Below are positions 1 through 11,600 of a stretch of DNA of 64,000 nt, piece after piece. Source of the DNA: Acanthopleura granulata (lineage: Eukaryota > Mollusca > Polyplacophora > Chitonida > Chitonidae); assembly GCA_016165875.1 (NCBI GenBank), contig JABBOT010000002.1, positions 23,822,265-23,886,264 of the forward strand, written 5' to 3'. The translations under genes and the position numbers were made by a program. Within the stretch, counting starts at the first letter, position 1. The number at the start of each line of letters is the position of its first letter. The notes under the pieces were generated by a model. The model did no database searches. It was given only the letters and a program-made list of their open reading frames with translations, and was not told the DNA's origin.

Positions 1-59
1 GTCGACCCGTGGTCAGTACAATGTGACTGGGTGAGGTGTGATGTCTGGGTGTCTTCGGC

Positions 60-81
60 ATATATATATATATATATATAT
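60..81. repeat. AT dinucleotide microsatellite
   Basis: About 11 uninterrupted AT units. This is a simple repeat with no further structure visible. Confidence 0.9.
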
Positions 82-1746
82 CGCCCGGACAAATTAATGC
101 ACCCACCTGCCCACGAGGGCGTAAGCATTGTAACACAGACAGCCATTCTCAATTCCACGTAAATCTATCACTATCCAACTGGTCCAGTGTACTGCAGTTC
201 TAAATTCATATTTATTGCCCCGATATCTGTCTATTTACCAGAGGAATACCCACTAAAATAAAGAGCTCGGGCGAAGTGACGCAGCCAAAGTATTACGTCT
301 CGTTTTCAGGGCTGGTGATTGGCCTAGCTACAACATGTCTACTCGGAGTAAAGTGTCTGATAATGCCCGACTCCCAGAGTTGAATTACAACGCGATTGAA
401 TATTTAAAAATATTTTTCTGTGATACCTGCAAGAAGCTTACTTCTTTTTTTAAAAGATACAAATCTTGGCACACCCCAAGCCAACTTTACAAAGTTGGTC
501 TGTAAGTGCGTCGAACTACCTGTGGTGACCATTTCTCTCAACGGTCCTTCTTGTTTAAGATCTGAACGGCCCGAGTGTGCAGGCCCTAGTAAATGGAACT
601 GGATAATTAACAGGTTCCAATATGCTGGAGATGCCTGTATGCCAGAAACACTGACAGTCGTTTCCCTTTTATCTACTAATCACCACGCAACATTAATTAA
701 CAAAACAATTGAATAGAATGTCATTTCCGCACATAATGTGGTTCCGCTGTAGAAATTATGTGGAACCCTTCTTTTGTTACGCAATGATTTCAGCTCAAAT
801 GCTTCCATAACGGAAAAAAACACACCTTAGGCCCTAGGCTGTGTGTGAAATCAAATTGTCATGTCGCTAAACGGAGACAATCACATAACCTTTACCAAAC
901 AAACACGATAAAATTCCATTAATAATTCAGTTTGTTACGCAGCAAGTGTCCTTTGGTCCTTACTGTATGCATGTATCCCTTTTTTAGCTCAACCTTACTT
1001 TAATTGTCATTCTGAGAAGCTATTGGGAAGTATCAAGGTTAGCAAAGTTATAATTAATTTGTAGGAATCGTTCGATTCATGTTTATTGTTATTATTTATT
1101 ATATCTGGATAATATTTATTATCAATTATTTATTTATTTGTTCATATTTATTCATGACAATCTCCCGGGAGACAATCGGTTTTATCAGACCTACCCTAGT
1201 GGAATGCTCTACTTAGCTGTCAGAGTTGACACTTCGGCTTTCAAGTTTAGTTTGTGTGATAACAAAAATTTCCTCACTGCTGTTATATTTAACATGTGTA
1301 ACGCCGAATAACATTCATTCTTTCACTCATTATTATTATATTATACTCGCGTTTCTTGTCACAGCTCAACGATATCAAATACGCAAGTTCGCAGCGGTAT
1401 ATACATGTACGTATAATAATCCTAATACTGATGCCGGGAATCCGCGCGCCGCTGCTCCATTGAAACATGGAGAGTCTTTCAGCCCACCAATGAGTGGTTA
1501 GTTCGGTGATAAAAATATGAAGGTATAGTCGAAACTTACGTCCCACCCATTCCAATATCATATAAAATCATGATCGTATACATCATACACGTGTCGAGTT
1601 TATCTACATTAAGCGTCCATGGGACTTCCACTAAAATATAATCGTCCAAATAAACACTCGCAAATATCCATTCCTAACTACAATGGTCCATGTCAAGATA
1701 TATTTCCAAACCAACGTTCATCACGACGCAACAAAAATAAAATTCA

Positions 1747-1795
1747 TTTTATTTTATTTAATTGGTGCTTTAAGGCGTACTCAAGAATATTCAGT
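1747..1795 (-). repeat. SINE 3' end fragment (Meta-like core)
   Basis: The plus strand reads TTTTATTTTATTTAATTGG, then GTACTCAAGAATATT, which matches the tail and core end of the copies at 5930, 43522, 47957 and 60518. Everything towards the tRNA-like head is missing, so this is a short truncated remnant in minus-strand sense. Confidence 0.6.
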
Positions 1796-3019
1796 CTAGG
1801 AAAGTAGACCTTTATATACGCCTAAAGTAAAAAATTGTAGTCGTGTAGGCCTAGACGCATTCAACGGTTTCCAACAGTTTCAGAAACACACTAGGAATTT
1901 CTAGGTCCATAAACTTAATGAGTAACGAAATCCTGTATCATAGTTAGTAAGTCGTGCAACTGTTCGTGTATCCCATTTTAGTCAAGGCCATGGGTGAACT
2001 ATACTCATTGTAATATCTAAGAAACTTACGAAGGCGTTTGATGGTTTATCCTAGATACACTAGTTTTTTGTAATAGTATCTTGTGACTTTCACTGATATT
2101 ATCACAAAACACAGGATCTAACAAATGCTAATTAAAGTTAAGACTTTTCCCTTTGGTGTAAAGTCGGGGTGAGAGAAAATCGCAGTTGTCTTTGTACACA
2201 TAAGTCTAAGAAAGACATAACGTCTGGAGAGTTGAGTTTCCTTCAAATCCTGTGTAGCTGGGTATACATGTAGACCTACGCCTATTTCCTTTACAACCTT
2301 AGCCATATATCTTACTTAGACATCCAAGAAGATCATGGAACGAAGCACATCAGACGGTATTAAGCATAGAGAGTAATTATGACAACAAATCCCACGCGAT
2401 CAGGTTTATTTATTATTTGAGTTTATTTGCTAATCACATTGGCTGTTGATACAATGCTGTACTCGGGAATATTTACGTTGTGAACACGGGCATCTTAATA
2501 ACAGCGGGAGGGAGAAGGGGGGACAGCATTGTGCTGTTATGGAGAAGTAAACGACCGAATATATAGTATGCAAACAATTCCACCCCCAGCTCCACTCACA
2601 CAGAGAGCTTAATCATGCAGACATGTGTTCCCCGCTGTCCTACGCCTCGCACTGTTTGAGGGCAACTGACCGCCGGTTAACTTCATGTAAGACAGCGTAT
2701 AAGCCATGCTTACTTGTCGCCAACGCTCCAACAACTGTGATTGGGACTGGTCCAGGACGAAAAATCCCTCCCACGACTGACTTAAACCAGGTGTGTCTTG
2801 TTATTCAAAGACAACCATCTTTACTGCATGGTCATAGAATCCGCTTTCCTGTAAATCCCATTTATGTGAAACTCGGGCACAAGGTGTCCGCTGACTTGAA
2901 CTGAGGTTGCATTCAGCCGCTATAAGTAACCCCTAGGAAACTCCTCCAGGATACATCCAAACACGGGAAAAACACACACATATAAAGTGAACCAACCACT
3001 GGATAGGTTTGACAGTTTT

Positions 3020-3025
3020 TTTATT
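3020..3025 (-). terminator. Candidate polyadenylation signal AATAAA
   Basis: This is the furthest downstream AATAAA on the minus strand within the AT-rich stretch after the protease stop codon. Alternatives are 3324-3329 and 3878-3883. It is chosen only by position; there is no direct evidence of cleavage here. Confidence 0.25.
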
Positions 3026-5009
3026 TTCTGCTGTCAGAGCTGATAAGCTTTTGTATGTTTATGAAAACTGATTTTCATGTAATGACATGATTCAACAACT
3101 GAATAGGTTTGGCCAGATTCCATGGAATGCATGCTCAATGACAAGTGTTCTTCGTGGAATTTCCACTGCGTGATGCGAGCACCAAAATACATCATAGACA
3201 GGACATGATAAGAGTGACAACCGCGAAGATGATTTGCCAACAGGAACGACACGAAAGGTGAAAAACTGACTCAAAAGCACTTTTCAGCTTCATTAAACAA
3301 CTGACCAATAGATACACTGTACATTTATTTACATAAATATCTGATGAAATTTCAAGCAGAGTTTCCTGTATATATTTGGAAAAAAATTAATATGATTTAT
3401 AGCAGCTGTGAATATAGCATGCGGAAATGAAAACAGCTTTCAACAAATTGTCAAAATGACACAAAAATATACCCAGCATAGCTCTATGTATGTGTATATT
3501 TTAGAAACAATTTATGCAAAAATGTTTACACATGGAAATTCGGGACTTGCGTGATGGTATTTAATAATGTCAATACACAGTACGGTGTGTATCCTTGAAA
3601 TGATTCCTTCTCGTGGTTGAAGCGAAAGATACTTGCAAAATGACTGCTAACCATTGTCAGAGGCAGTCACGAAATTTTAACAAGAAAAGCAAATAGTATC
3701 ATCCAGCGAGAAGGTTTAAGGATACAAAAAATAGCAAATCTAGAGTCTGCAGGTAATGTTTTAAAGCCATTACGTATAAATGTTTAACAATTTGCATATG
3801 ATTAACACTGTGGATGTTTGAATGAAACCAGGCAATATCCACAAGGTATCACTCTTTATGATATGGCTGCCTTAAAGTTTATTCAAGGGTATATATGGTT
3901 AAAATGAAGTAGTTTAATTTACATGTATTAATGTTCAATGAATTTAGATATATTAATACACTTATTACTTGTTGCATCATTTGCAATGAAAATATACACT
4001 TAGCACTGGGCTCATGAAAAGGGAGCCTCTTTTGCAGATGATGCAAAGCTGAATGTACATGATGCTCAAAGGCACACAACAAGAGAGTGAAATGATCAGG
4101 AGAATTATACATTAAAAAGTGCGGGCCATGGAAAATATAATTACATGTGATGGCCAGTCAGAGCGTTTCTTCATACCATAATGCAGGTAATTTGATAACT
4201 ACTTTTCTGAATGAAGCAGAATGATTTGGATGATGGAAGTATTTTTATGCAAATGCTTCAAGGAAATTACACTTCCTCTGTAAGAAATTAATCCAGAGTT
4301 ACTTGCACTGCATGTAAGTGCAAGATGCTGGGTCAACAGATGAAAACCACGGCATAACAATCACGTACACACAATCCATCAGCAAGGTGAAACTTTGTTT
4401 TTGAAAATGCTTGAAAACTGAGTTTGGCAGTGCTGAAATAAACGCTTCAAATATACTTTATACTTACAACAAAATCAAACACTTCACTACCTAGGCTTAA
4501 AAGTGTTCCTTTAAATCAACAAATAAATCATAAATTGAGCCCAAATTAAATAAAGGCATTCCTAGCATGTGCCCAGCACATGTTTGATCAGTTATATGAA
4601 AGCCAAGAAAACAAAATATATTTAAATACAAGAATTAACATTACTCAACATTTTGCAAAATATGCCAATTTCAAAAACATCTTTTGCCATGTATTATCAT
4701 GGAAAAAACAACCTAGAAGCTACAAAAGGCTGAGATCATTACGTGTTTTCCACATACAAATAGAACAGTGATTTAGCATGAAAAACAATCCAGCCCCATC
4801 ATAACACATCAGCATGACAAAATTCCCCAGCAAAAACTTTGGTATAAAAATGTCACGTAATATCTATAACATATATCAGAACAATGGAAAAACAGTCACA
4901 ACCAGATTGAAGGGCGGAATTTTGCTGTGGACAGCCGTTTGGTGTAGCAGTTTAGCACTGTGAGAAGTTTGAGGAGGTTCCTGTCTGGCAAGGAACAAGG
5001 TAGCTTAGA
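3020..5009 (-). other. Putative 3' UTR of the USP53/54-like gene
   Basis: This AT-rich stretch follows the stop codon of the protease on the minus strand and has no other gene. Minus-strand AATAAA hexamers occur at 3020-3025, 3324-3329 and 3878-3883, any of which could be the polyadenylation signal. The true end cannot be set without transcript data. No SINE or inverted repeat was seen here. Confidence 0.4.
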
Positions 5010-5678
5010 CTACCTGCTAGGCTGGAACCTACTCATGTAATAACAGCAGTTACTGCAGTATGCTGTCCCTGGTTCTGTGCCTTTCTTACCACATAAGGAA
5101 CACAAAACCTCGACAGTTTCCACAGGAGATTCACTGCTGCCACAGCTGTCCTGGTCACAGCTGTCCTCCTCTCTGTACCCAGCAGGTACCACTTTCACAA
5201 TATCATCATCACTGTCATAACCGTAGTATGTGTCCGTGTCCTCCCACCCCACACGATCCTGACACCGCGAACTGATAGCTTCCTCATACGGGGGTGGGGC
5301 AGGCCCCGGGGGTAGCTCCTCCGCAGCCGCGATCAAGGCGATGCTGTCAGAGAAAGTCACAGACTTCCGCGGGCCTCGGGCCTTAGGCTTTTTCTTCTTC
5401 TTCAGCGCTGGCTTAGGTCCAGAGCTAGATTCCGACTTGCTGCGTTGACGGTAAGGTTGGCCCGATCTAGGGCCATGTCGCCGGCCCACCCGCCCCTCCT
5501 TGGATGTGATGGTGGTAGCCTCAAACCTGGAGGCAATGTCTTTAACACTTGGTTTACAGTCAATATCCTGAAGGTTCTCCGAGCTGTGGGCAGGAGTGCT
5601 AGGGGCACTAAGAGAGGCAGGGGGAGGGAACTCCGGGCAATCCTCCTCCACACCACTACTGGACAAGTCAGGTTGGCT
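5010..5678 (-). CDS. USP54: USP54-like coding exon 17 (C terminus)
   Basis: Encodes residues 1496-1717 and the TAG stop. It starts [20 protein letters not shown]. It has a basic stretch [20 protein letters not shown], which could act as a nuclear signal, an acidic Tyr-rich patch ([13 protein letters not shown]), and ends [11 protein letters not shown]...[12 protein letters not shown]. The last part has two CxxC pairs about 12 residues apart, suggesting a small zinc knuckle. Confidence 0.93.
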   Translation of the reverse strand, partial: SQPDLSSSGVEEDCPEFPPPASLSAPSTPAHSSENLQDIDCKPSVKDIASRFEATTITSKEGRVGRRHGPRSGQPYRQRSKSESSSGPKPALKKKKKPKARGPRKSVTFSDSIALIAAAEELPPGPAPPPYEEAISSRCQDRVGWEDTDTYYGYDSDDDIVKVVPAGYREEDSCDQDSCGSSESPVETVEVLCSLCGKKGTEPGTAYCSNCCYYMSRFQPSR

Positions 5679-8600
5679 CTGCAGATGAACAAAAACACAT
5701 ATAACTTCAAAGATTCGTCCATTTAAACAAAAATATATTAGATCAACAGCTGCAAAAGCACAATGACAAAAAACACAAGTAAGAATAAATAAGTTCACAG
5801 AAGAAAAAATTTAATATTATAATAAAAGAAAAGAGACCACACCATATTAACCAAACGAAGCCCATATGCATGCTATATGTGTAAAATTATCCGTGTTGTG
5901 GGAACAAATAAGCAAGTACCAGTATGGACTTATTTATGTTATTAGTGTTTTATGCTGTACTCAAGAATATTTCACTTATACGACGGCAGGAGAAAACCTG
6001 GCAGAGCCCAGGGAAAACCCATGACCATCCACAGGTCGCTGCGCAGACCTTCTCACGTACGCCCCGAGATGACCAGTATGAATGTATGATGAGATAATAA
6101 TATTAGTAGAGAGATATGACTGTCGACAATACAGATGTCTAGTTAAACTCACAAACACAAACATGAAGGTACTGGAGCATGCAAGTCACTCGTATTTGAA
6201 ATTTGATCATTACTACATGTAACTACTGAATGAAAAAGTAGATAAAAAAATTTGAAATCAACAGACTGATCGCACTATCATTCTTTAATGTAACGAAAAG
6301 AAAATTGGCAATACAAGGAAAAACTTGTTTAAGGAAGTTTCCTTTTAACTTGACATTGGCCAGCAGAGTGTCTGAGGACTTACTAAACCCATCACCATCA
6401 TGGGATTCAAAGCAACAAAACTTGATATACATGTACACGCACCAAACACCACACAACACACTTCACTTAGACATTTCCTGCATGTATGAACGTATGCAAG
6501 CAGCAGGAAAGATTCTGCTGACGTGTCACAGAGCTAAATGTACTCATCAGCACTACCATGTGGGAAGGTAAAATGAATATGGAGAACCAAAATCCAGCTT
6601 GGAGGTAAACGGGTGAAACATGACAACACAACCAAATCACTGAATATGCAATGTTACACTGTGATTTCAACAACAACATTCTAATCCTCATGAAAACACA
6701 TATTTGACAGACAGGTCACACAGGCCTAGCATTACATTTTGATTGACTGATTAGGAGTGAGCTGGGGAGCTTCTGTGGAGAGCTAATCAATACATCATGC
6801 AACAATGTAAAGATACTTACACTATAGGTTGATCTGGCGTTCTTGTCACGACCCAAGTGTGTTGTAGAAGTTAAATAAGAGTGCTCTGCTGGGGGAGGGC
6901 AAAAGATGGGAGGGGACAGGAGGAAGAGAGAGAACCATCTATTAGTTCCAAGTTTGTACAAGTGTCCAAAACCCAAGGGTCAAATATTAATCATCACATC
7001 AAATTCAACTTATCTTTAAAATTGTGGGTTACTGCAATCTGATTTCTAACTAGATGCTACAATACTGTGCTCCACTGGTAGCCACATGTCAAGCGACTAA
7101 CCATCACAAAACCAGTCAGCCAATGTCACAGTGATGCAAGATAAGAGGCAAACTTAAGCCTACACTTGTTTGCTACTACACATGACTAAGTTCAGTTTAA
7201 AACAAGACTGAAGTTGCGTGCGTGCCTCAAATTATAGATATGACTACAAACTGTGTATACACGTTAGCACAAATCTGTCAAAGTCACAAACAGAAAAGAC
7301 ATTCACAAACACACTTGTTACGAAGGACAATAACGGAAGGCAGCAGAGAGGTTAGTACCTGAGGTGCATGCTCTGTGTTGCTGCTGTTGTTGTTGTTGGT
7401 AGAGGTTGTTGTGATCAGGCTCATAGGTACCTCTCTCAACAGGTCTGGACAGAGAACCGTAGAAAATCTCTCGTCCCTGGTATTCACTGGATGGTGTCAT
7501 GCGAGCGGACACACTAGTGGGATGCAAAGAATGAGGGGGACAATCACCATTGACAACAGGTTTGCATGCTATCTGAGGCTTAGGACCTCTGCAATCAGTA
7601 GCCCTGACAGGGTTAGCTCCAGTTCTCACCATGTTGCCTGTTGGGGCAGGAGGATGCCCTGTACCTCTGGGGCCACCCCCATTCGTGTAGCCCTGTGGAG
7701 CCTGTTGCTGGAGAGCCCGCACAGGAGCTACAGCCTGGGGGTTCTGCTTGTGCATCATATTTTGTTGTAACAATTGTCTTATCTCTGCTTTGCTGTAGGA
7801 CTTGCTTGAATGCCCCGGTCCTACAGGCATGTTTTCCCGACTGCTGTCGCTATCTCGTCCATCGAGCGACGATGTCGGGGTGCTCGTTCCTGATGAACTC
7901 TGATACACTGGGTACTTCATGCCGGCTGCGATATTCTTTTGACGATTCACGTATGTTTGATAGAGTTCTGCATCCTTAGAATTGGCGTTACTTTCTGGGT
8001 TTGGGGAGCCTGACTTTTGGATATTAGAACTGCTTTTGATCAGTGGGCGATGATCACCATGAACAACATTGTTCAGACTCTGGTTGTTGCACACTGGAGA
8101 AGAGTTCCGACAAGGAGGACTACTGTGTTTGACAGGAATGGATCTGCTGCCTATGCTAACCCCTCTCTGTGGAGGTGGAGGCTTTACACCAGGTTGTCTT
8201 CCACCAGCTGGTCGCTTCTCCATGACTTGAGCTGGACCTGTTTTCATGCCTTGCTGGTACAAGTCCTGTAACTTCTCCTTGAACACATCCTTTGGTGTCT
8301 TCCCCTGAGAATCTAACTGGATTAGATCTCTTTGGCTTCCATCCGAGTCTGTGCTGGTCAAACTGGATCTGAAGTTAATAAAGCAGGATTTCAATTTGTG
8401 ATAAGCAATAAAATGAAGACAAACCTGATAATTTGCACAAATGCAAAAAATAATTTTGCAATTAAACTCATCTTCCTTGTTAGCTACCACATCTTCAAAT
8501 AAAAATCCTTATTTGCCACAAGAGGAACTGCACTGATACAGTTTACCAAGAAACAAACATCTTACAGAATCATGCAGAGAATGAGTGATGACAGTCCAAT

Positions 8601-11600
8601 AATACGTGTGATAATACCTGTTGGCAGGTGAACTAGTCAGCGTTTCTGAACTAGCGGAGGAAACATTTCCATCCATGTTGATGGGAGACTGTTTCACCAG
8701 ACTGCGGTACTTCATCACACAGGAATTATGCTTGCGCTGGGCGAACACATAGGACTGCTGAGAAACACCAGGTAACTGCATCGCCTGCTTCAGGTAAGCT
8801 GCAGCAAAGAGAAAGAAGAACATGTAAGGTAGGTTACTGAGTAATACATTTAATGCTAAAACTTATTATACTAAGTTACACAAATAAGTTGTTCATCAAA
8901 AAGTACAAGCGGAAGAATTTCTAAAATGTGGTTAACATTAAACGAAAACAAAAGTAAAGAGTGAACTCACAGACTGCAGCATTGCAGCAGTTGATGGCTT
9001 TCGACTGGTCCCCAGATGTCTCTGCTAACATACACTGGTCCATCATGTCCTCTGCGTTGTGACATAACTGCAGGAATTCATCACTACCCTGGGTTCCAGC
9101 CACTGCTGAAACAAAGATGACCACCATTACAAATCTATATCAAGATCCCATTAAAGAAAGAAAACAGAGCTTCCAGATTTCAGAGTATTTACTTAAGAGT
9201 GGTGAAGTCATATCCCCAACAGAATGTCTAGTTCACAGGTTTTACAGAACACAGCAGCAGTCTTATTGGTCTGTAATTTAACCCTGCTTAGTAGGAAAGT
9301 TATCAAACATCAGAATCTCACCTTCGCTGTAACCAGGCAAAATGTCATTGACCTGAATGCCAGATTTGAAGTTAATGAGATCATAGTTATCCCGATGTTC
9401 TTCCGACCTGGAACAGCTGGTCGACTTGGAACCTGAAATTCACACAAAATTTAGTCTCTCGTTCTGGTGCTCAAAAATCTATCTCTATGTGTCCCACAGT
9501 CAAATACATTATCTACTTGATGATCAAAGAGTAGCCAAATCACTGAATTATATACCACAGAAATTTAAACCTGATAACTGACAAACCAACAATAGAACTA
9601 TCTTTAGTGACCTAAAATTTCACTGAAAAAAGTGCATATTTAGAAGCAAATTAATGTCATAAAATGTTACATTTGGTGCTAAAACTTATATTTTTCAAGT
9701 AGGATATCTGCAAATGTCACTTACAAAATTTTGAGTCATTTAGAGTGATTTATAATCTGTAAGAAATTTCAGCAGAGTTCTCTCCCCTACAATGACTTCT
9801 TGGCTTGTTTTGTCAACGTAGAAAATTACCTGAAAATCCAGTTGAGGTCTGTGTATCATAAATGTTGTTATCAGACACACATTCCCTTCCATTCACAGTC
9901 CCCACAGATGCTTTATGATGTGGCTTGGAAGTTTTATGGCTAACAAAGACATTCTTGCTGTTTTCAGCCTCTTCTCTGCTGCCATACTGAGACAAATGGT
10001 TAGACTTGTTGTTCGTGTTTGGGCCAGGGCATTGTTGAGACTGCTGCTGTTGTTGCTGCTGCTGAACATAATTTACTGTATATGAATTTGGGGGCTTGCC
10101 TTTGTATTCCACGGGTTCATAAGGAGAATCCACATTATCCTCCTTTTTCATGTTTGCTAAAGATTCTTTGAAGCTGTCCGTAAAGTTCTGCACATAGGCA
10201 TCATTGACGGTTTTAGGGGGAATCATGCTTCTACTGATGAAGTATTGCGCAAAGGGGTCCATGGTAACACTGCCCGTAGAGCTAGAGCTATTCCTATCAC
10301 TGCTGCCATAGCCTGAATCCTTCTGTGACTCCAGCGAGAGACTGTCGTACGGTATCTCCACACTGAGAGAGTCTTTACCGCCTTTTGATTTCAGTGTTTT
10401 CTGCAGACTAATGTCACTGTCAATGCTACTACTGCTGGTGTTGCTACGCACGCTCATGCTGCTCGCTGAGGAAGCCTGGCGCGTCAGCCGCTGTTTGCTC
10501 AGAATCTTCTCTACCATGTTCCGGCTGATGTAGTCCTGACTGAGGGCTGCACCAGTGGGTGGTTGATCCTGCATGGTTCCTCCACCCATCATCCTGGGGG
10601 GCCCCATTTCAGCCACAGACGGGGTGAGGGTGGAGGAAGAACCCTGGGACGAGGCAGACACCTGTCTCCAGTGCTGGTTAGATCCAGGAGGTATCCCAGC
10701 TTCTGGCTTCCTGATGAAATGCTTCTGGTCCATGTACTCACTCCTGCCAGCTTGACCCTGTTGGTATTTGGGGTTGAGAACAACTGAGCCTGTGGAGCTT
10801 GCAGACCCTTGCCTCTCATGACTCTGGTCTGATGGATTTGGCATCACTGTTGGGGACGGAGTCTTAGAATTCCTCTGGTCTTGCTTCTTTCTGGGCAGAG
10901 TTGCCAAACCAGACTGGACTGGTCCATGGACAGCTTTGCCATTTTCCTGACTATAAGGGTTGGGCCTAGACCTGGAATTGGCAACATTTGGGTTTGTCTC
11001 TGACGAGATACTAAGGGTGTCCTCGTGACTTTGGGACTTGCTTCGCAAATGTCGTCCTTTACTGGGCACCATCTGATAATCCACACCAGGGTTACGTGAC
11101 CTTGTTTGATCTACCATATACCTGATGACATCACCATGAGCCCTGTTGCCTTTCTTAAAGCTCTCTTTCCTCTGCACATCACCGTTATGAGACATCATAT
11201 TGTATGAAGGAATACCCTCATCTGGCTGTTTCTTATGCTGATCACTAACCTCAGCTGGCACACATCTCTGAGATTCATACCTATCAGCTGTGTTCATGAA
11301 GGAGGGTTGAAGGACACCATTGATAAACTCATACTCCCCAATTAAGGCCCGGCTGTCCTGTACCGAGTAGTCATTAGGGTTGTGGCTTCCTCCTGCGTTG
11401 TTCACCTCCACCTTGTTTCCAGTCATGGCCACAAGGAAGCTGTTATGTCTGCTGTGTTCAATGCTTCTGCCTTTGACAGTTTCTCTCTCGGAGTCGTGAC
11501 CGTAGAGTTCAGGTCCCGGGGTGACAGCTCGTCGACTTGTCAACTCCACATACTGCGTGCTGCCGTTCATTTCCGGCCCGGGGGTGACAGCCCTCCGGCC

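Larger units (their letters stand above)
1..3019. other. Intergenic DNA, left flank
   Basis: No reading frame here resembles a known protein and none shows good splice junctions; the longest frames are under 100 codons. It holds an AT dinucleotide run at 60-81, a truncated SINE end at 1747-1795 and otherwise AT-rich unique sequence. The area downstream of the minus-strand protease gene may include the end of its transcript. Confidence 0.6.

Noticed and set aside
2623..2904. 93-codon plus-strand open frame
   Set aside because: No family resemblance; composition like the surrounding non-coding DNA.
7375..7770. 131-codon plus-strand frame opposite USP54-like exon 15
   Set aside because: It is antisense to a well-supported exon and its leucine run is the complement of the polyGln tract.
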